A DNA stretch of 5,118 nt, from NCBI GenBank assembly GCA_021803885.1, contig JAJZKY010000419.1, positions 1 to 5,118 of the forward strand. The letters run 5' to 3'. This stretch comes from Planctomycetota bacterium. GTDB taxonomy: Bacteria > Planctomycetota > Phycisphaerae > WQYP01 > JAJZKY01. This document shows positions 1 to 4,297 of this stretch, piece by piece. Positions within the stretch are counted from its first letter, which is position 1, and every line of letters starts with the position of its first letter. Both the position numbers and the translations under genes were made by a program. The notes beneath the pieces are model-generated. The model had not been told where the DNA came from and searched no databases. It was given only the letters and a program-made list of their open reading frames with translations.

Positions 1-161
1 CTGTCAGGTCCCCCTTGCTGGGCCAAAGGGCGGCAAGCGAGCTACAGGAAATCCAGGCGGTGGCGCATCACCATGCCAATCGCTACGCGGTCGTGCCGCT
101 GCTCAAGGAAGAACCGATCGGCGCCGAGCGTCTGCATGCGCTTATTTATCCTCGGACCTAG
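1..161 (+). CDS. arsA: ArsA arsenical pump-driving ATPase, C-terminal fragment (5' end outside window)
   Basis: ArsA is the cytosolic ATPase that energises the membrane arsenite/antimonite exporter ArsB; ArsD usually delivers the metalloid to it. Only the last 52 codons are visible, read in the frame starting at base 3 and ending with TAG at 159-161. The peptide contains SPLLGQRAASELQEI, then HHHANRYAVVPLLKEEPIGAERL. This matches the usual end of ArsA: a DPLLxxRAxxE helix, an A(x)VPLLxEEPxG strand, then a short tail. The nucleotide-binding loops and the metal-site cysteines lie to the left and cannot be checked. No alternative frame gives a recognisable protein. The rest of an ars operon would be expected upstream. 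The family call rests on remembered ArsA sequences and on this short stretch only. Confidence 0.82.
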   Translation, partial: VRSPLLGQRAASELQEIQAVAHHHANRYAVVPLLKEEPIGAERLHALIYPRT

Positions 162-453
162 GCGGTTTATTCTACGGAAGCGTTAAAACTTTTAAGTTAA
201 GTGACGGCTCAATCTAAGACTTTCAGTAACAGCGCCATACGCCTGGTGTCGTTGTAGGGCGGGGGCGAGATCTGAGGGGCGCCGATTAGCGGCTGAGCGA
301 GGGGGCCCTCTAACGCGCCTCTTCGTGGTGGTTTTTGGCGCCACGGGATTTGTTGCATAGGGATACAAAAGCGTGGATAAGTACGAAAACAGGCGCGGGC
401 AACGGGTTGACCGCCGGCCCACGAATCGTAAGATTAAAATTAAGGAGCGCACT
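162..453. other. Intergenic gap between arsA and the CBS gene
   Basis: There is no convincing coding region on either strand; the open frames here are antisense or extend into the CBS gene. Visible structure is limited to a small AT-rich palindrome near 188-200 (AACTT-TT-AAGTT) and a hairpin at 324-345. In the hairpin, CGTGGTG pairs with CGCCACG across a T-rich loop, and no T-run follows it, so it is not a clean terminator. A weak promoter candidate is TTGCAT at 353-358, a 17-bp spacer and GATAAG at 376-381. The gap is long for adjacent operon genes, so the CBS gene may have its own promoter. Confidence 0.4.
442..447 (+). promoter_or_regulatory. Ribosome binding site that fixes the CBS gene start
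   Basis: AAGGAG lies 7 bases before the ATG at 454. The frame is open 27 codons further upstream to an ATG at 373, but that start lacks a comparable site and would add a basic, low-complexity leader outside the CBS domain. Confidence 0.8.
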
Positions 454-915
454 ATGATGATTCGGGACCTGATGACCAAAGACCCGGTCACCGTCTCTCC
501 CGATACGTCGGTCGAGGATCTCGCGCGGACGTTGCTCGTACACCGCATCAACGGCCTGCCGGTCGTCGATGAAAATCGCCATCTCCTAGGCGTTGTCACC
601 GCCGCGGATCTGATCTACCGCGCCGCCGATGAGCGATTCGAGCCTCGTCAATCGGTCTGGAAGGAAAATTTTTGGATTTCTTTCCTGAATCCCGAGGGCG
701 CCCACCCCAGCAAGGGCGTCGGCCATACCGCCGCCGAGGTGATGACGAGTAAGGTACACAGCGTAGAGCCGGACGCCCAGCCTTCCGTGGCCGCCCGGCT
801 CATGACGGACTATCAGTGTGTCATGCTGCCTGTGGTCGAGGCCGGAAAGGTGGTGGGCGTCATTTCCCGTCACGACCTTCTAAAACATCTCTCCGAAATA
901 GTGCCTACGTTCTGA
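454..915 (+). CDS. Tandem CBS-domain protein
   Basis: This is a 153-aa cytosolic protein made almost entirely of two CBS motifs, which pair into a Bateman module that typically binds adenine nucleotides and senses energy state or ligands. CBS1 spans about residues 4-58 (IRDLMTKDPVTVSPDTSVED, then GLPVVDE, then LLGVVTAADLI). CBS2 spans about 94-147 (AEVMTSKVHSVEPD, then MLPVVEAGKVVGVISRHDLL). The linker at ~60-93 is tryptophan-rich (SVWKENFWISFL), as in many stand-alone proteins of this type. There is no catalytic domain or membrane segment. The gene lies 292 bp after arsA on the same strand. CBS-domain genes are known from ars clusters, as I recall including the Acidithiobacillus caldus transposon-borne operon, so an arsenic-linked role is plausible but inferred. 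The start at 454 is chosen from the AAGGAG site. The ligand is unknown. Confidence 0.88.
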   Translation: MMIRDLMTKDPVTVSPDTSVEDLARTLLVHRINGLPVVDENRHLLGVVTAADLIYRAADERFEPRQSVWKENFWISFLNPEGAHPSKGVGHTAAEVMTSKVHSVEPDAQPSVAARLMTDYQCVMLPVVEAGKVVGVISRHDLLKHLSEIVPTF

Positions 916-950
916 GACCTGTATCAGGGGGGGGTTTCGCGCGAGTGGTA

Positions 951-988
951 GGGGCCGCCGCTCAAAGGACCTATAGGGACGCTTTAAG
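951..988 (+). repeat. Putative Tn3-family 38-bp terminal inverted repeat
   Basis: The stretch is exactly 38 bp, begins GGGGCCG, carries CGCTCA at 959-964 and ends ACGCTTTAAG at 979-988. Tn3-family ends are typically 38 bp, start GGGG and finish with TAAG; Tn3 itself has CGCTCA near position 10 and ends GTTAAG, and Tn21/Tn501 end ACGCTAAG. Read this way, the outer edge is at 951 and the transposon interior lies to the right, toward the toxin pair. The matching opposite end (CTTA...CCCC) is not in the window, so the 5-bp target duplication (would be TGGTA, 946-950) cannot be tested. The match in the middle of the repeat needs small shifts. Confidence 0.45.
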
Positions 989-990
989 TC

Positions 991-1006
991 GATCGTGGAA
1001 ACGATC
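991..1006. repeat. Perfect 6-bp inverted repeat with GGAA loop
   Basis: GATCGT at 991-996 and ACGATC at 1001-1006 are perfect inverted arms around GGAA, a GNRA-type tetraloop if transcribed. It sits 2 bp inside the putative Tn3-type end and between the convergent CBS and toxin genes. No T-run follows on either strand, so a classic intrinsic terminator is unlikely. The rest of 989-1113 shows no gene; it includes an AT-rich TGGTATATAAAAT patch at 1024-1036 that resembles an extended -10 box. Confidence 0.4.
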
Positions 1007-1113
1007 TGATTTCACGGCCATTATGGTATATAAAATTCGTTGTACGGGCGTGGGCGTCGATCGGCGCTTGCCCCTGGACTTTGCGCGATTTCCAGTGTGT
1101 GTGGCCTTAGGCC

Positions 1114-1836
1114 TCACTGCGGCGACGTTTTTGCGCGGTCTTTCGATTCGAGTGAGTCAAGCCCACTGAGTTCTTGTGAGCGCAGGGTCACCTCTGGAAG
1201 CGCACGCACCTTACTTACGGCATCGATCAAAATGGCCTTCTCTGATGCAGGTAGCGTCGGCAGGTCTCCGTCCTGAAAATAGGTTAGCGCCTTCAGGCTC
1301 TCGCTCGGCTGAAAATGGGAGCCAAACAGCAGGCGCGCCGCAGACAGTCCGTGCGATAAGCTTACGCCTGCCTGAATCATCGCCACGATGTCGCGATAGT
1401 CCCTGGATTCCGCCCTTTGGAGTATGACCTTGAGTTTGGTCGCCATCAAATCCTCGAAAGACGCCACCGAGAGCACACCATCTGCGGTGAGGTCCGGGTT
1501 TCCAACTCGCCCAAAAGTAATCATGCCAAAAAAAGACACCTTGACCGTTTCTTGCTCACTAGACCCTGACGGCGCCGACACCACCCAGGTGTTGGCGTGA
1601 TCCTGGAGAGTCGAAGCGTAGGCCATGAACGGGAAGGCCGCCTTTATCGCTTCGCGATCGAGCGGTTTTGCCGAGAAGAAATCGAAGTCTACAGAATGCC
1701 TGTGCCCCAGCCTCAGTGCGATGGCGGTACCGCCATATAGGGTGAACCCCAAACGTGGCGCCAAGCGAAGGTCGGGCCATAGACGTCGTTGAGCGGGCGG
1801 CAAGATGGTGAAATGCGGCGATAACGTGGGCTTCAT
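1114..1836 (-). CDS. Nucleotidyltransferase toxin, AbiEii/AbiGii family
   Basis: This 240-aa protein belongs to the minimal-nucleotidyltransferase toxin group. Characterised AbiEii-like toxins transfer nucleotides to cellular targets such as tRNA and arrest growth, giving plasmid stability or phage abortive infection. Residues 33-54 carry the active-site signature: GGT at 35-37 (in LYGGTAIALRLG) followed by DFDFF, with metal-binding aspartates D50 and D52. VKVSFFG at 98-104 occupies the strand where the third acidic residue often lies but has Ser. The second conserved block is LMATKLKVILQRAESRDYRDIVAM (about 130-153), with K134, R141, D146 and D149. The start at 1836 is chosen because ATGA there overlaps the stop of the upstream gene, implying translational coupling; no Shine-Dalgarno is seen. 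The open frame reaches 1914, but that part overlaps the neighbour. It converges with the CBS gene. Target and activity are inferred from family. Confidence 0.88.
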   Translation of the reverse strand: MKPTLSPHFTILPPAQRRLWPDLRLAPRLGFTLYGGTAIALRLGHRHSVDFDFFSAKPLDREAIKAAFPFMAYASTLQDHANTWVVSAPSGSSEQETVKVSFFGMITFGRVGNPDLTADGVLSVASFEDLMATKLKVILQRAESRDYRDIVAMIQAGVSLSHGLSAARLLFGSHFQPSESLKALTYFQDGDLPTLPASEKAILIDAVSKVRALPEVTLRSQELSGLDSLESKDRAKTSPQ

Positions 1837-2132
1837 ATGAATCGGCGCACGGGGAGAGGCGGCACCTCTTCTTCGGTACGGGCCATATCCAGACGATAGT
1901 GCCAATAAGCCCACGAGCGGGCGTTGAATTGACCCGCCTGCGAGTGGGCCAGGACTGTGCGCAGTACGGCGTCACCGACCTTTGTAGCGAGGAGCTGCGC
2001 GTCCGCGTAGTCGCCAATATCCATGACCTGGGCGATGACACGCTCAGGCGCGCGAACCGCCTCCTCTGGGGTCTTCCACCAAATGTACTTGCGCGCCAAG
2101 GGCTTCAAAAACTCTTCGTCGATGGGAATCAT
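1833..2132 (-). CDS. Small antitoxin-position partner of the AbiEii-type toxin
   Basis: This 99-aa protein is encoded immediately upstream of the nucleotidyltransferase gene, sharing four bases (ATGA at 1836-1833). Its conserved-looking core is KYIWWKTPEEAVRAPERVIAQVMDIGDYAD (about 15-44), then LRTVLAHSQAGQFNARSWAYWHYRL (about 57-81). Similar small proteins precede AbiEii-family toxins in many proteobacteria, so antitoxin is the natural reading from position and coupling. It is not the usual AbiEi antitoxin: it is too short for the winged-helix plus C-terminal domain architecture, and I see no clear helix-turn-helix. It may neutralise the toxin by direct contact or act post-translationally; this is inference. 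No good ribosome binding site precedes the ATG at 2132. The leader contains GGGC-TAC-GCCC (2141-2151), which could fold over the start region. It could instead be a substrate adaptor or of unrelated function. Confidence 0.72.
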   Translation of the reverse strand: MIPIDEEFLKPLARKYIWWKTPEEAVRAPERVIAQVMDIGDYADAQLLATKVGDAVLRTVLAHSQAGQFNARSWAYWHYRLDMARTEEEVPPLPVRRFI

Positions 2133-2171
2133 AAGTCTAGGGGCTACGCCCGCAACGATATCCTGGGTGCT

Positions 2172-2177
2172 ATTATA
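2172..2177 (-). promoter_or_regulatory. Likely -10 box of the toxin-antitoxin operon
   Basis: Read on the minus strand this is a perfect TATAAT, about 40 bases before the ATG at 2132. No good -35 box lies at 16-18 bp spacing (CACCGT at 2200-2195 is poor), so the promoter may be weak or activator-dependent. The box is flanked by GGTG and CACC arms on the minus strand, which could form part of an operator for autoregulation; that is speculative. Confidence 0.45.
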
Positions 2178-2315
2178 TACTCCACCTTATGCTAACGGTG
2201 ACCATCATGGCGCTTTGCGCAAAACAATCTCGTGCGGTGGCGCCTAAGGAACGGGCAAGATCCGCTTCCAACCGCTTCCCCCAGTAAAGTTCCGGCCAGA
2301 GCTCATATCCCGATG
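2173..2315 (-). other. Unassigned segment, possible 3' remnant of an interrupted gene
   Basis: Between the toxin operon promoter and the putative IS66 end, one minus-strand frame stays open across the whole segment and ends with a stop at 2175-2173, overlapping the -10 box. It reads YELWPELYWGKRLEADLARSLG, then ATARDCFAQSAMM. The charged, amphipathic pattern looks protein-like, but I do not recognise a family. In the reconstructed sequence before the IS4 insertion, this frame is closed by a TAG directly before the target site, so it has no start now. It may be the tail of a gene cut by the IS66-type element, or chance. Confidence 0.25.
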
Positions 2316-2326
2316 GTAAGCGCTCC
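2316..2326 (+). repeat. Putative IS66-family left terminal repeat start
   Basis: GTAAGCGCTCC agrees with the GTAAGCG beginning seen at many IS66-family ends, is oriented toward the tnpA gene, and falls at a suitable distance once the later insertion is removed. The 8 bp before it (TCCCGATG, 2308-2315) would be one target copy, but no matching copy was seen to the right. Confidence 0.45.
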
Positions 2327-2332
2327 AGCAAC
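2324..2332. repeat. 9-bp target-site duplication of the IS4-family element, left copy
   Basis: TCCAGCAAC here is identical to 3916-3924 and directly abuts the element end at 2333. Nine base pairs is the usual duplication length for the IS50 group. Confidence 0.92.
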
Positions 2333-2352
2333 CTTTCAATTACCCACAACTT
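2333..2352 (+). repeat. IS terminal inverted repeat, left end
   Basis: CTTTCAATTACCCACAACTT, read inward. It differs from the right end at three positions (4, 15 and 20). The transposase stop TGA (2338-2336) is inside it. Confidence 0.9.
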
Positions 2353-3802
2353 GAGCGCCAAGCTTAAAGCCCAACGCAATATCCGATAGGCGGGACATGC
2401 CGCGCCAGATGACGATGTTGCCTGGTGGAGGGTCATAGGTTCGGTCGAGATAGCCACCAAGGCGCGCCAGTTGCCTTAAGCAAGATTGTATTGTTGGGGA
2501 TCGTCGCACCGCGGTGCGTTGTCGATCGGCCGCAAGGCGCGCGAGGATGTCGATTTCTTGGGGTGTGAACGCAAGAGAAGGCTTGGCCGATTCTGTCGCG
2601 CGATTGAGCATCGTCAACCAAAAGATGCGCCAACTCAAGATACAGAAAAGGGCCAGGAGATTCACCAATCGTTCTGCCGTGCGCAGCTTGGATCGTTCAG
2701 CCTGGCAGCCCGATTTCAGGATCTTGTGGAAGGTCTCGATCTTCCAGCGTAGCGCATACCATTCAAGCTTCTCGATGGCCTCAGCTCGGGAATGGATCGG
2801 CAGATTGGTGACGAGCTTCCATACGATTGGATCGCGACCCCGGGGCTTGCCGCGCTCGATGGCATGAAGCACGGTGAGGGTCAGTGCCGGACAGCGGCGT
2901 TGCTTGTCGGCGGGAGGTAAGATCTTGATGTTGCGATACGTGAGTTCAAGAATCACCTCTGACACGCGCCCACGACGATCTCGCACCTCGATCCGGTGTC
3001 GTCCTTTGCACGGCACTTCCGCCATTTCTTCTGCGATCGTGGTGCTGCCGTCGCCTGCGCGCCGATCCACGCAGGTGCGCAACAGAAACTGTGTTCCGGT
3101 CTCCTGTGCCTTGCAAAACAGCTCGTAAATGTCGCTCTCGCGATCTCCGATATGCACGCAGCGCGCGGGATCGCCCAATAGGGCCGTGGACTGTTCTAAG
3201 TTCTGGAGCCAGCGAATGCTTTCTTTCTCCTCGATCGGCACCCGCGTCGGGTTGATCTTCTTCTTCAGAGCGTTCGCGCCTTTGAATTTCTTTCGGGACC
3301 AGAACTTGATCGCCGCAAGACCCAGCGGCAAACCCTCCGGTGTTACAACGAGGCTTGAATGCATCAGGATGCCGCAGGCGGTGTAATATCGTGGTGTGCC
3401 GTCTCGGTAAACACCGGCAATATTGATGCGCGTCTTACCGAGTGCCTCGATATCGTCCCGTTGATAGCTGAATTCCGTGGTGTCGTGCAATACCAGCAAT
3501 GGCCCGTCGGTCGAGGCTGCACGATCCGCCGTGGCTTCAAAGTGCCCCGCCAGAATATCGGCCTCGTTAACTCGGTCATTATCGAGAAAACGGTAGGCCG
3601 CTTTCGTGTTCGCCCAGTCTTGGCAGACCAAAGGGATGCTGTCACCGGGACTCTGCGCCAACTGCTCAAGCAAGGACCGCAATCTCTTACCCAGCCTTTC
3701 ATCGGCAAACACCGCGCCCGACAGCTCCTGATCTACCCAATGTCCCTCCGTGTGTCCTTTTATGGCGACCGACGAACCTCCCAGAACAGGCTTTTTCCGC
3801 AT
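2336..3802 (-). CDS. IS4-family transposase (IS50/Tn5-like DDE)
   Basis: This 488-aa transposase is close in length to Tn5 transposase (476 aa). The N-terminal DNA-binding region is clear: DQELSGAVFADERLGKRL (about 24-41) and SIPLVCQDWANTKAAYRFLDN (55-75). The RNase H-like catalytic residues are D107 in LVLHDTTEF, D220 in HIGDRESDIYELF, and E356 in the YREK signature Y349-R352-E356-K363 (WYALRWKIETFHKILK). The WKLVTNLP strand (328-335) fits the insertion domain of this group. The C-terminus ends RGMSRLSDIALGFKLG, as in relatives. The ATG at 3802 is preferred because AAGGGG (3813-3808) stands 5 bases before it; a GTG at 3826 would add eight residues. The frame is intact with all key residues, so the enzyme is probably active. 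Cut-and-paste transposition is expected from the family. Confidence 0.94.
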   Translation of the reverse strand: MRKKPVLGGSSVAIKGHTEGHWVDQELSGAVFADERLGKRLRSLLEQLAQSPGDSIPLVCQDWANTKAAYRFLDNDRVNEADILAGHFEATADRAASTDGPLLVLHDTTEFSYQRDDIEALGKTRINIAGVYRDGTPRYYTACGILMHSSLVVTPEGLPLGLAAIKFWSRKKFKGANALKKKINPTRVPIEEKESIRWLQNLEQSTALLGDPARCVHIGDRESDIYELFCKAQETGTQFLLRTCVDRRAGDGSTTIAEEMAEVPCKGRHRIEVRDRRGRVSEVILELTYRNIKILPPADKQRRCPALTLTVLHAIERGKPRGRDPIVWKLVTNLPIHSRAEAIEKLEWYALRWKIETFHKILKSGCQAERSKLRTAERLVNLLALFCILSWRIFWLTMLNRATESAKPSLAFTPQEIDILARLAADRQRTAVRRSPTIQSCLRQLARLGGYLDRTYDPPPGNIVIWRGMSRLSDIALGFKLGAQVVGN

Positions 3803-3866
3803 ACAGACCCCTTGAAAGTTGTACACGGAAGATTCCTATCTCACACCTTAGAATAAAATACAAGAT

Positions 3867-3895
3867 ATTACACTAACTATATGATAATACGACAA
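3867..3895 (-). promoter_or_regulatory. Transposase promoter inside the right IS end
   Basis: On the minus strand TTGTCG (3895-3890) and TGTAAT (3872-3867) are separated by exactly 17 bp, with 4/6 and 5/6 consensus matches, in an AT-rich tract unlike the GC-rich surroundings. It lies immediately inside the terminal repeat and 65 bases before the chosen ATG. Confidence 0.6.
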
Positions 3896-3915
3896 TAGTT
3901 ATGGGTAATTGTAAG
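3896..3915 (-). repeat. IS terminal inverted repeat, right end
   Basis: Read inward on the minus strand: CTTACAATTACCCATAACTA. Seventeen of 20 positions match the left end, and the outer edge abuts the target duplication. Confidence 0.9.
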
Positions 3916-3924
3916 TCCAGCAAC
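3916..3924. repeat. 9-bp target-site duplication of the IS4-family element, right copy
   Basis: TCCAGCAAC, identical to the copy at 2324-2332 and directly adjacent to the right terminal repeat. Confidence 0.92.
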
Positions 3925-3978
3925 TACACCCTGCCCCTGATCCCCTAGATTGCCTACGCTCCGATCCATCGCATGGAT

Positions 3979-3983
3979 GGAGG
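3979..3983 (+). promoter_or_regulatory. Ribosome binding site that fixes the tnpA start
   Basis: GGAGG lies 7 bases before the ATG at 3991. An in-frame ATG at 3973 precedes this site and would place it inside the gene, so 3991 is preferred. Confidence 0.7.
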
Positions 3984-3990
3984 TGAGGTA

Positions 3991-4281
3991 ATGGCGAAGA
4001 TCCGTAGTCATGAAGCCTGGCAAGCGCTCTTTGCCGAGTACGAGGCAGGCCAGGAGAGTGCGCACGACTTCTGTGTCCGGCACGGCCTGCGGCTTCAGTA
4101 CTTCTATCGGCGCAGCCTGGAGCTCCGCGGGCATTCGGCGAGCCGCCGGGGCCGAGGGGGTCAACCTGCCGCGCCTCCCGCGGCCTTCGTACCGGTCACG
4201 GTGACCCCCCGGGGCGCGCCGGCTCCGATCGGTCGCGCCCCCACGAATCGGGGGTTGTCCACGGCCGACACCCGACCGTGA
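3991..4281 (+). CDS. tnpA: IS66-family accessory protein TnpA, C-terminally altered or truncated
   Basis: This 96-aa protein has the N-terminal helix-turn-helix of IS66 TnpA: HEAWQALFAEYEAG (about 7-20), then SAHDFCVRHGLRLQYFYRRSLEL (23-45). The family pattern is W-x-L-x5-E-xx-G, then FC-x-x-x-GL-x5-F. A Pro/Ala/Arg-rich linker follows, then FVPVTV (66-71), where the family's C-terminal beta-rich part normally begins. After that the sequence (PRGAPAPIGRAPTNRGLSTADTRP) does not look like TnpA, so the natural end appears replaced or lost. TnpA works with TnpB and the TnpC DDE transposase; neither is present. Its leader is interrupted by the IS4-family element 66 bp upstream of the start, separating it from its own terminal repeat. 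Probably non-functional debris, although the reading frame is open. Confidence 0.75.
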   Translation: MAKIRSHEAWQALFAEYEAGQESAHDFCVRHGLRLQYFYRRSLELRGHSASRRGRGGQPAAPPAAFVPVTVTPRGAPAPIGRAPTNRGLSTADTRP

Positions 4282-4297
4282 ATGGCTAAACCTATGC
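4204..4297. other. GC-rich junction between IS66 debris and the secretin remnant
   Basis: The stretch matches neither the IS66 nor the secretin family. It is rich in inverted arms: GGTCAC-G-GTGACC (4194-4206, straddling the edge), CCCCC/GGGGG (4238-4242 with 4250-4254) and CACGG/CCGTG (4260-4264 with 4276-4280). No T-run follows any of them. It supplies the last codons of the tnpA frame and probably marks a deletion or rearrangement scar. Confidence 0.35.

Larger units (their letters stand above)
2333..3915 (-). mobile_element. Complete IS4-family insertion sequence, IS50/Tn5-like (1583 bp)
   Basis: The element is delimited by imperfect terminal inverted repeats (17 of 20 positions match) and by a perfect 9-bp direct duplication on both sides. 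It carries one intact transposase gene that fills almost the full length, its stop codon lying inside the left terminal repeat. A promoter sits just inside the right end. The element appears intact and recent, since both target copies are identical and the reading frame is unbroken. It was not matched to a named element. Confidence 0.93.
2316..4281 (+). mobile_element. IS66-family element remnant, interrupted by an IS4-family insertion
   Basis: The remnant has two blocks. The left end starts GTAAGCGCTCC at 2316, resembling the GTAAGCG start of many IS66-family terminal repeats. The second block, from 3925, carries tnpA at 3991-4281. Removing the IS4 element and one target copy leaves 83 bp between the end and the tnpA ATG, a typical IS66 leader length. 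tnpB and the tnpC transposase are missing and no right end (CGCTTAC) is visible, so the element cannot move by itself. The right boundary is uncertain: family resemblance fades near 4204. Confidence 0.55.

Noticed and set aside
324..345. Hairpin as an intrinsic terminator after arsA
   Set aside because: It is over 160 bp past the arsA stop and no T-run follows the stem on either strand.
192..599. Minus-strand frames across the arsA-CBS gap
   Set aside because: They are Arg/Ser-rich, overlap the CBS gene in antisense and have no plausible start signals.
816..1169. Plus-strand open frame of 117 codons overlapping the CBS 3' end
   Set aside because: It starts inside the CBS gene in another frame, crosses the G8 tract and the putative Tn3-type end, and has no ribosome binding site or recognisable domain.
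1559..2041. Minus-strand frame of 160 codons overlapping both toxin-operon genes
   Set aside because: It is a shadow of the two well-supported coupled genes in a different frame.
2336..2460. Upstream part of the minus-strand frame 2173-2460 as a gene start
   Set aside because: This part lies inside the IS and overlaps the transposase 3' end; the reading continues out of the IS only by chance.
3359..3856. Plus-strand open frame of 165 codons across the transposase gene
   Set aside because: It is antisense to the intact IS4-family transposase, which has all catalytic residues; the antisense product resembles no family and reflects GC-rich codon bias.
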